Shown: positions 52,862 through 61,568 of the stretch, one piece after another
How positions within the stretch are numbered: position 1 is the stretch's first letter
Layout: each line of letters begins with the position of its first letter
NCBI GenBank assembly: GCA_905221605.1
Contig: CAJNDS010002472.1
Span: 309,001 to 373,000, forward strand
Origin: Symbiodinium natans
Lineage: Eukaryota > Sar > Dinophyceae > Suessiales > Symbiodiniaceae
Length of the DNA: 64,000 nucleotides
Reading direction: 5' to 3'
Notes under the pieces: model-generated
Databases searched by the model: none
Told to the model about the DNA's origin: nothing
What the model saw: only the letters and a program-made list of their open reading frames with translations
Position numbers and translations under genes: made by a program

Positions 52862-53345
52862 CGTGAAGCTTTTGAAGCTCTGAAGCTTCTTGTCTTCGCG
52901 AGCTTCGCCTGAAGCTTTTGAAGCTTTTGAAGCTTTTGAAGATTTTGAAGCTTTTGAAGCTTTTGAAGCTTCCTTGAAGCCTCAAGCTCTGAAGCTTCTC
53001 GAGCTTCGCGCTTCGTGTGAAGCCTGAAGTCTGAAGCTTCGTGAGCTTCGCGCTTCGCCTGAAGCTTGACGTTTGAAGCTCGCGAGCTTCGCGAGCTTCG
53101 CGAGCTTCGGGAGCTTCACGAGCTTCGGGAGTTTCGCGAGCTTCGCGAGTTTGCCGAGCTTCGCGCTTCGCCTGAAGCCTGAAGTCTGAAGCTTCGCGAG
53201 CTTCGCGCTTCGCCTGAAGCTTGAAGTCTGAAGATCGGGAGCTTCGCGAGCTTCGCGCTTCGCCTGAAACCAGAAGTCTGAAGCTTCGTGAGCTTCGCGC
53301 TTGGCCTGAAGCTTGAAGTCTGAAGCTCGGGAGCTTCGCGACCGG
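52862..53345. repeat. AAGCTT / GCTTCG-rich minisatellite
   Basis: About 480 bp of imperfect units built from GAAGCTTTT, GAGCTTCGC and CTTCGCCTGAAG. A higher-order unit of about 60 bp (GCTTCGCCTGAAGC then TGAAGTCTGAAGC) recurs from 53020 on. The first third is almost pure GAAGCTTTT. A minus-strand ORF of Ser/Phe/Lys and Glu/Ala/Arg repeats spans it; I read that as a by-product, because the units are not multiples of three throughout. Confidence 0.85.
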
Positions 53346-53662
53346 AATGGGCACGGAATGTCAGTGAACCGCCCTGAGAATCAGCCGCGTCTAACCATGC
53401 TCCTCCCCTCTGTGATTTGGGGCTTCGGAATTATAAGGTCTAGGGTATAGAGTTTAGGGTTAGAGTTTAGGGTTTGGGGTTTAGGGTTCGAGTTTGCAGC
53501 AACCCATTCCCCAAATAACCCCTATTATTCTCCTTATAAACCCATCGGAACCCTAAGTCATTTCCCAAGAAGGACCTTTAGATCAACCCCCCATTTTGGG
53601 TTGAGGGCAAAAACACCAGCTTGGCGGGAATCAGTGTCCCGCATGTATAGTGACAGCTACTG

Positions 53663-53785
53663 CTTGGAGTTCAGGGTACTTATAAGCCCCAACTAACTAA
53701 AAGTCTACTTATAAGCCCCCTAAATCCCCTAAGTAGGTTATAAGTAGACTTATAATTGGGGTTATAAGTACCCTGAACCTCCAAG
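53663..53785. repeat. MITE-like family A, copy 8 (strongly palindromic)
   Basis: CTTGGAGTTCAGGGTACTTA at the left is exactly mirrored by TAAGTACCCTGAACCTCCAAG-type sequence at the right. The interior (AAGTCTACTTATAAGCCCCC / GGTTATAAGTAGACTTATAA) is also inverted, so almost the whole unit can fold. Confidence 0.8.
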
Positions 53786-54593
53786 TGCCATCGGCTGCAT
53801 CAATCAAGCTCTGGTGTTCTCTAAACCCTCTCTTGCTGGCTCAGGAATGTTGGAGGTGTGGCCACACGGTGCCAGACGGTCCGAAACAAAGTTCTGTGCT
53901 ATGCATCGATCACGGGCTGCAGAAATGCAGCTACCTGAAGCCTAAACCCTAAACCCTAAACCCTAAACCCTAAACCCTAAACCCTAAACCAACCCTCAGT
54001 CGGTGCAGGGCTTAAATCGCCACCTCTCTACATTATGTTTTTGTTTTTTTGGTTGGAGAGGGGGTTTAGGGTTTAGGGTTTAGGGTTTAGGGTTTAGGGT
54101 TTACGGGTTACGGGTTTAGGGTTTAGGGTTTAGGGTTTAGGGTTTAGGGTTTAGGGTTTAGGGTTTAGGGTTTAGGGTTTAGGGTTTGGGGGGGGGGGTA
54201 CCTTGAACATTCTGAGGGCCGCAGGAAAATAGGGACCCAAAAAAGGGGACGTAATTTGGAGAACCGTGCATATAACTCTATAGAGTTGAGGGCTTCGGTC
54301 TTCTTGGGTCGCACCCTAAACCCCAAACCCAACACCCAAAACTCTAAACCCTAAACCCTAAACCCTAAACCCTAAGAACTATGTGTGAGCCTCTCGCGGA
54401 TCAGCACCGACGCAATCCCTACGCCCTACGGGTCCATGTACCTAAAAAGTACCCCAAAGCCTTTAGGGTTTAACTAGGGTTTAAGGTTTAGGGAACTGCT
54501 CGATGGGGCTTTTAATGGAACCTAACAAAATACAAGCAATGATCGTACCACTGGGGGTCTCAAAACCACGTCACCAGAGTGTTTGGGAGTATG

Positions 54594-54752
54594 CTTGGAG
54601 GTTCTTGGGTAGTTGTATCTGGACATGAGAGTCGGGAATACCCTAAAGCCAAAAAACTCTAAACCCCAAGCCACTCTATACCAGTACCTGGCTATGACCT
54701 TACTTATTCGGGATACTTTTAGCCTTACTTAGAATTGCTCAGGAGCCTTCAA
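54594..54752. repeat. MITE-like family A, copy 9
   Basis: Left CTTGGAGGTTCTTGGGTAGT and right TCAGGAGCCTTCAAG. It is longer than other copies because of a CTAAA-rich insertion. Confidence 0.6.
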
Positions 54753-54954
54753 GTGAGCAGGACAGGGGTTTAGGGTTTAGGGTTTAGGGCTCATTTTACT
54801 GCCCTGCCATGCGTTGCAGCGTCCTCGTTGCTTGGTGTCCCATCTTTGCTACACACAGCAAGCACGTCTTTGCTGGTCTTTCCTCTGTATTGCTCTGTTT
54901 AAGGTTTACAAGGGAACCGAACCCATGATACCAACAAACAGAAAACCGTGTCAT

Positions 54955-55014
54955 GGGGGGGGGGGGGGGGGCGGCCTGCGTTTTGAGACATTCACACATA
55001 TTCACACACACTCT

Positions 55015-55051
<37 letters not shown>

Positions 55052-55225
55052 ATCCTCATTGATCGATTCATTTATTCATCTACATATTTCTTTATACTTA
55101 TTTATTATACTTAGGAAACTGAGCATTCAAATTCAAATCGATGACTCAATATGTTTAAGCACCTTAAGTTTTGATAGCTGGCCTGAACCCCCCCCCCAAC
55201 CACAACACACACACACACACACACC
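54955..55225. repeat. microsatellite cluster
   Basis: Poly-G (54955-54971), (CT)n then (TA)n (55010-55050) and (CA)n (55203-55224). The remaining sequence to 55567 has no recognisable gene. Confidence 0.85.
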
Positions 55226-55567
55226 CCTCTCCTGCTTATTTTCAGGAGGTTTATATAGGGGCCTAGGGACAGTAACTCACTGTAAAGGTGAGTGGGCTTC
55301 TAGGGATTGCGAACCAAAAACCTTGACGAGGTTGGCCCTTCTTACTTCCCCCAGAACGAAGGAAATAAAAGGTTAACGTTTCTTGATCCTAGAATAAAAT
55401 AAGGAAGCCCAAAAAGTTTCAAGTTCGACTATTGTGGCTAAGTAAGCCTTTAAAACCTCTCAAGGGTCTACCTAGATGGCTCCCGGGGGGGAGGGTGACG
55501 GTTCAGGGTTTAGGGATGACCCTGAACGCCGGGCCCAAACGCCATGAATGTCCATGTGCAAAGATGT

Positions 55568-57076
55568 TCATTGCTGCTCTTCTGGATGCGAAGCCGGCTG
55601 CAGCAAGTTCTCAATTTGAGCGTGGCCCTCCTGCGATGCCATCATCAGAGCTGTGACACCGTCGTTGTTGACCAAATCGACGTGAGCGCCGGCCTCAAGC
55701 AGCAACCGCGCGACCTCAACGTGGCCATGTTGCGATGCCATCATCAGAGCTGTGACACCGCTGTTGTCGGGCGAGTCGATGTGAGCACGGGCCTCAAGCA
55801 ACAAACGTACAATCTCAGCGTGGCCTTGTTGAGATGCCACCGTCAGAGCTGTGACACCATCGTTGTCGGCCAGGAGGGCACCCGCCTCAAGCAACAAACG
55901 TACGACCTCAGTGTGTCCGTCGTGAGATGCCACCAGCAGAGCTGTGAGACCGCGGTTGTTGGCCATGTCGATGTGAGCACCGGCCTCCAGCAACAAACGT
56001 ACGACCTCAATGCAGCTGTTGTGAGATGCCAATATCAGAGCCGTGTGACCGTTACTGTTGGCCAAATGCATCTGAGAACCAGCCTCAAGCAACAAACGCA
56101 CAACCTCAACGTGGCCCTTTTGCGACGCCACCATCAGAGCTGTGAGACCGCCGTTGTTGAGGTCGTGAGCACCGGCCTCAAGCAATAGATTCACCACCTC
56201 GACGTGGCCTTCCTGCGATGCCATCTTCAGAGCTGTGTAACCGTCGCTGTCTGCAAAGTCAATGCGAGCACCGGCCTCAAGCAACAAACGCACAACCTCA
56301 ACGTGGCCGCTATGAGATGCCACGATCAGAGCTGTGTGACCCTCGTCACTCGCCAAGTGGATGTTTGCACCGGCCTCAAGCAACAGCCGCGTGACCTCAA
56401 CGCAGCCCTGTTGCGATGCCGCCATCAGAGCTGTGAGGCCACCGTTGTCGGGAAAGTCGACGCGGGCACTGGCCTCAAGCAACACGCTTGCGACCTCAAC
56501 ATGGCCGCCGTGAGATGCTGAAATCAAAGCTGTGACACCTTCGCGGTTAGCCAAGTCGATCTGAGCACCGGCCTCAAGTAGCAAACTCACGACCTCAACG
56601 CTGCCCTTTTGCGACGCCACCATCAGAGCTGTCCAGCCCCTCTTGTCAGCCATGTCCGGGTCGGTGGGACGCTGCAGCATGGACTCCACCTGGAGGCTTT
56701 CCAAACCCTGAAAACCCCCAACCCTGGCTGTTCTTCCTGGAGCTTCTATTCTAGCAGACTCTGCGATCTTAATTCCTTAAACCCTAAACCCGAAATGGGT
56801 CCTGGCCTCAGCCACAGCGCCATGTACTCCGGCGGTAATGAGCTCCTTCGCCTGAGAGGCGCAGTATGAAAGCTGAACAAGTTCCAGCTCCATGGTAGAG
56901 TCTAACTTGGTAGCGTCATCCAGGATCTCACCATGGAGGAGTAGCCTTTGCCGGAAGCGTGGGGGCAAGCCATGCCGCTGATGTAAATGCTGCTTCAAAG
57001 CCTTCACATCGCTCAACTCATCCTGCAACGGCACGTTCGCCACCTCTTCTCCCGAGAGCAGCCTCACGCGAAGCAT
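55568..57076 (-). CDS. ubiquitin-like domain / ankyrin-repeat protein
   Basis: Exon 1 is 56807-57076, ATG MLRVRLLSGEEVANVPL, a ubiquitin-like domain (DVKALKQHLHQRHGLPPRFR, LLHGEILDDATKL). Exon 2 is 55568-56689, eleven ankyrin repeats of about 33 residues with the consensus GxTALMxASQxGHVEVVRLL. The intron 56690-56806 has a GC donor and AG acceptor, contains a short TTTAGGG motif, and joins AVAE-VESMLQRP in frame. The fusion of an N-terminal ubiquitin-like domain to ankyrin repeats is a common dinoflagellate arrangement. Repeat 6 is one or two residues short. Ankyrin arrays bind partner proteins, so an adaptor role is likely; the partner is unknown. Confidence 0.88.
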
Positions 57077-57079
57077 CAC

Positions 57080-58430
57080 GCAATATCAGAAACCAAGCTG
57101 CTGGATGCCTTGGGCTAATGGAAAACCTGAACAGCCACGCTGCTGCACGTGTTGTTTTAAGGGTTTTGTAAGGGCTTTACGGTTAAGGTTTAGGATGTAT
57201 ATGGTGAGCTCGCTTTTTACCTCATGGAACCCCAAACCCTAAACCCCTGTATAAACCCCTAAACCCCTAAAACCCGAAACCACAGCTCTCTGGGCCCCTG
57301 TTTTTATCGGCTCAGAATCTTGAGGGTACAAACGGGGATCCTCACTTGGAGAACTGACCATATAGGGTTTAGGGTTGATAGGGTACACGCTTTCCTCAAG
57401 AATTGAATTCTGTGACCCTGAACTGCTTAGAAACCAACCGGCTCAAGATCTAGTAAGGCCTAATACAAAACACATGTCGCACAGTCTATGTAAGCTGTTG
57501 GCTCTTGAAACCCTCTGAAAAAATACTCCGAAATAGGGCCCTCTTAAACCCTGAAAAAGAAATATGTAAAGTTAAAATATCCCAAGGGCCTAGTTGGTAA
57601 GCTAACTACAAGCATCCGAGACGTCCATCATGAAACCTGACAGCGCTGTATCACCCAGGGGTTTAGGGCCTTTAGGGTTTAGGGTTTCAACCCTCAGATT
57701 TACACTGTTGCGCCCCTGAACCCTAAATCCAAAACCAACCCTTAAGCCTTAAACTGCGGCTCTGAAGCATGAAACCCATCTCGACAAATAAATCCTACAA
57801 AAAAACAAACCTTTAAAGTTCCATTACTCGCTGATAAGTACTCCAGACCTTCCAAAACCCCTTGATTAAGGAAAAATACCCCAAATTGTTTTAAAGATCC
57901 TTAGTAAAATTCAGGGTATTTTCCTTAATGAAAAGGTCTTGAAAGGTCTGGGTACTCTGCATCAAACCCCAACTCCCAACTCCCGATCCCTGAAGCTCCG
58001 TATAGACCCTCGAGACCCTAAAGGGTTTCGGCTTTGGGAATTAGGGTTTGGGTGTTTAGGGTTTTAGGGTTGAGGGTTGAGGGTTTAGGGTTTAGGGTTT
58101 AGGGTTGAGGGTTTAGGGTTTAGGGTTTAGGGCTTAGGGTTTAGGGTTTAGGGGGTGTAGGGTTCTCCAAACACGTTACACAAAGATTGGGGCCTGATCC
58201 CTACACCTGAGCCCTAAACCCGAAACCCTGATCGTTAAACCCAGAATCCTAGCCTCAAGAGCTCTGATCCCTAAACCCTACTTGGAGGTTCAGGGGGTGG
58301 TTATAGGTAGGGCTATCACTACCCACATAAGGCTACAAGCAGATATCACTATAGCTTCCCCACTTTTAACCTCAGACTTACGTAATTCTATCCAAGATTC
58401 CAAGACCCTCAAGTAGACCCCAAACCCTAA
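57080..58430. repeat. degenerate telomere-like sequence, no gene seen
   Basis: CCCTAAA traces at 57235-57285 and TTTAGGG at 57365, 57660-57690 and 58035-58160. A possible inverted repeat of about 45 bp centred near 57905 (TACTCCAGACCTTCCAAAAC against AAAGGTCTGGGTACTC) may be another MITE. Nothing gene-like is present. Confidence 0.65.
58281..58413. repeat. MITE-like family A, copy 10
   Basis: Left CTTGGAGGTTCAGGGGGTGG and right AAGACCCTCAAG, worn. The interior has GGTAGGGCTATCACTACCC. Confidence 0.5.
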
Positions 58431-58435
58431 AACCC

Positions 58436-59074
58436 CTAAACCCCTAAATCCCGATACGGGGGCAACCGAAAGGGGATAAGGATCAACCCAACCAGTCGCC
58501 AAGGATTCACCCCTGGACCAACCAACACCAAGAACACACCCAAAAAACCAAGCACCTTTTTACTACTAGGCGCATGGCCACCTTGAGCCAAAATGGTAAC
58601 GGGTGCATTGATCCTTTTTCCTGAAACCTCAACTTCATTCCTAAATACAAACTGCAGCTCCGCACTCCCCCTGTCGACGAACTTTTTGGCGCATTGGCCA
58701 TACACAACCATCGAGGATCTTTTCACCTCAGACGGACAGGGTTTGCGACCACTTCCTCGCCAAGAAGTTCCGCGTCCACCACCCATTCCTTCTTCACGCA
58801 GCGCTTGCACAGCGTTCTAGCTCGAAGCTGAGACTATCAAAACATCACAGTCACTGCTTGCATACAGTTTCCTCCCACAATTGTGTACAGCGTGGCACTT
58901 CTTGGAACGATCACCACCTTGCTGCCCCACATTTTTTTTTTTGGACTGACGCCTCTTTACTACATCAGTAGCACAGTAGGCCGGTCTTGTTGGGCTCGAC
59001 GTAAAGGGTGAAACAAAGTCAGCGCACACAATCCGCCAGACACACCAAGCAACCACCAAGCAAACAAACACCAA
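58436..59074 (-). pseudogene. ORF with one in-frame TAG, unknown protein
   Basis: Two halves in the same minus-strand frame are separated by a single TAG at 58817-58819. The first half has a hydrophobic start (MVFVCLVVAWCVWRIVCADF) and a Cys/His region (KKCHAVHNCGRKLYASSDCD). The second continues SSMVVYGQCAKKFVDRGSAE, LQFVFRNEVEVSGKR. The continuity suggests a decayed gene or an unspliced exon. The spliced-leader relict lies inside the second half. No family is recognised. Confidence 0.3.
58582..58603 (-). other. relict dinoflagellate spliced-leader sequence
   Basis: On the minus strand the sequence reads CCGTTACCATTTTGGCTCAA followed by G. The known dinoflagellate trans-spliced leader is DCCGTAGCCATTTTGGCTCAAG, so only two adjacent bases differ, plus the first degenerate position. 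An ATG follows six bases after the leader (58571-58576 region), opening a hydrophobic frame MRLVVKRCLVFWVC. Leader relics in genomic DNA are a known mark of mRNA that was reverse-transcribed and reinserted. Confidence 0.75.
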
Positions 59075-59094
59075 AGAAACAAAGCGAGCAATCG

Positions 59095-61560
59095 CGCTGA
59101 ACTACTAGATACCCCACGGACTCAGTACTCGAAGTCGTCAATGAAGTCCCGGTTCACAAGGAAGCACAGAGCTTGTGGGGGAATCGCAAATTGCGACATT
59201 GCCAGATTCTCAAAACCACCATCATGTAGCCACTGGTGCGACAGCGGTTATTCAAACCGAGGTCATCAGAAGAGGTTCGGATCACGTACTCGTTGTCAAG
59301 GACAGACAACCGACACTCAATGGCGAAAGGATGTTGCAAGTCAGACTCCCTAGGGGGGATGAAAGATGTGCATATGCCCCATGGTGGTCAGCCAGTGGGG
59401 ACTTAACAGCAAGAACAATCAAGGCAAGACCGGCCCAGGGCACTCCATGGTGGTCAGCCAGTGGAGTAGCTCCGAGCTCTGGGTGCTCCATTCACCTTGG
59501 CGTACAAGTGCCCACCCAGAGAGGTGTCCGCGCCCGGCACAGGGGGCATATGCCCCATGGAGGTCAGCCAGTGGGGACTTAACAGCAAGAACAATCAAAG
59601 CAGGACCGGCCCAGGGCACTCCATGGTGGTCAGCCAGTGGAGTAGCTCCGAGCACAGGGTTCTCCAGTCAACCTGGCGTACAAGTGCCCACCCAGAGAGG
59701 TGCCCGCGCACGGCCAGAGGGGGGGCGAGAGTAGCTGCAGCTACCGATTCCACGGGGAGAGTCCACAGCGAGTTACCAAACCCTTAACGCCACAGGGTTT
59801 ATGATGACAACGAGGAACCTCCCAGTCCAGGCATCTCACACAAGGCCACGCAACCTTGGCGCTGGCCTGCGCATCGGCACGCATCAGGTCCCTCCAAACC
59901 CAAACCCGCGAGGTACGTCGGTAAGGAGATGGGAGGGCTCACATCACATTGGTGCCGAAGTGCAAGGATCTCCATGGTATTGCTACTTTGATCCAATCAA
60001 AGCCTTCAGGTAACATCCACGCGGGCGGGGAGCCCACTTGCCCTGCCGCAGGCCAAGCTCAGACGAGGGTGACCCTCTAGAGTCTCAAGAGGGCCAGGTT
60101 GTTCTACAAGTGGGGAATGGCTCCCTGCCAAGTCAGCGGGTGCATAATCTCCACGTAGAAGTGTCCACAGCCAGCGCGCCGAACTGCTAGGTCACCCTGT
60201 GCACTCAGTACTCGAAATCGTCGAAGAGGCCGGGAGCACACATGTAGCACCGAGTGCGCAGGTGCGTCGCAAAAGGCGACGTTGCCAGATTCACAAAACC
60301 ACCATCATGCAGCCACCGATGCGAATACATTCAGCACCAGCCAAGGCCGTTCACGAGAAGGTTCACAAGTCCGCCATCACAGGTGGGGCATAGTCGTGCC
60401 TTGGCACGGGACGTTGCAGGTGTCAACCTTCTTGATCCGAAGTATAAAGTTGCCCCATGGTGGTCAGCCAGTGGGGACTTAACGGCAAGAACAAAGGGTA
60501 GGACCAGCCCAGAGCACTCCATGGTGGTCAGCCAGTGGAGCCTCTCCGAGCACAAGGCGCAACGTTCTTTGACTCACAATAGTCTCGTCCGACGGCCAAA
60601 GCAGGCTTGACTGCTTCGTTCCAATCAGAGCCATCAGGTAAACCCAAGCAGGCGGGGACCCCACCTGCCCCGCAGGAAGCGGGAGAGTCCCCCAGTCGAA
60701 ACTTCGCACTCAAAGCCAAGCAACTATCTCCTTGGCCGGTGAGGGTTGAGGGTTCAATAACCAGAATCAGACCCTCCATGCCCAAACCGACAGACGTCGG
60801 CGAGGAGATGTGAGGGCTCACATCACGCTTGGCCACCTACCGATGGGGAGGTAGTCATGTATGGCTGCTTTGACGCAAGCAGAGATATACACCCAAGCAG
60901 GCAGGGAACCCCGCAGCAACCCAAGCACAGGCGAGAATGGCTCTCGTGAAGGCCAGGTTGTCCACAGGTGCTCGATGGCACATTGCCAGGGAAGTGGAAA
61001 CCTGATCTCCGCGTAGAAGTGTCCACAGCCCAGAAGCAGCATCCCCTAGCTGGTCTCTCCAATTGGCATGACGCCGTTGTACGACACGGGGGTGTCACCG
61101 TCCAGACGAGAGATGGTCAACACTCAAGTCCGAGGGGTTCACACACGGTCGTAGCACATAGAAGCGGGCAACCTGCCCACCCAGAGGGGGCAGAGGAAAG
61201 GAAGATTGACCGTTTTACCGATGACAAAGCTGGAACATCCAGGCAGGACCGGTCCAGGGTAGTCCGTGGCAGATGGCCAGTGGAGCAACCACGAAAGAAA
61301 GGCCCCCCGTTCCCACAGGCACACCGCGGGGCCGACCCAGAAGGGTGTTCACAGCTGCAAGCTGGAAGCACACAAAAGACAAGCACGATCCAATCCGTGG
61401 CATAGACCACGAGAGGGTTGCCAAACCAAGAGTATCCCGAGGTAGTCTTGCGGCATGTATCGGTGAGGAGATGTGAGGGCTCACATCACGCTAGGCAGCA
61501 TGCCATGAAAGGACTCAATGGTGCGTTCGCATGGCGTCAGTAGGAGCCCTCAGATGACAG
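59095..61560. repeat. degenerate tandem modules downstream of the 745-residue ORF
   Basis: A block around CTCAGTACTCGAA at 59121 recurs at 60204 (period about 1083 bp) with matching context (GCCAGATTC, AAAACCACCATCATG). Blocks AATCAAAGCCTTCAGGTAA near 59996 and AATCAGAGCCATCAGGTAA near 60623 recur again, more diverged, near 60870. A near-palindrome GATGTGAGGGCTCACATC occurs at 60807-60824 and 61470-61487, and with one change at 59928-59945. Short overlapping ORFs on both strands share fragments (DVSPHISSP, PLADHHG) because the DNA is repeated; I do not call genes. Confidence 0.7.
59374..59730. repeat. 176-bp tandem duplication with a CCATGGTGGTCAGCCAGTGG box
   Basis: Two units start ATGCCCCATGG at 59374 and 59550. 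Each contains the 20-bp box twice, about 75 bp apart (the box at 59555 has one change). A third partial unit lies at 60452-60560, giving six boxes in all. Confidence 0.85.
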
Positions 61561-61568
61561 TTTGCTGT

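Larger units (their letters stand above)
53440..54790. repeat. telomere-like tracts, block with MITE A copies
   Basis: CCCTAAA-sense: 53940-53990, 54312-54378. TTTAGGG-sense: 53445-53490 (degenerate), 54065-54190, 54462-54490, 54766-54790. No gene is seen. Confidence 0.85.

Noticed and set aside
55544-56521. Plus-strand repetitive ORF opposite the ankyrin gene
   Set aside because: Its 33-residue periodicity merely mirrors the ankyrin repeats on the minus strand.
59175-61476. Several plus- and minus-strand ORFs sharing DVSPHISSP or LADHHG fragments as a protein family
   Set aside because: The sharing follows DNA-level tandem duplication on both strands; frames shift between modules.
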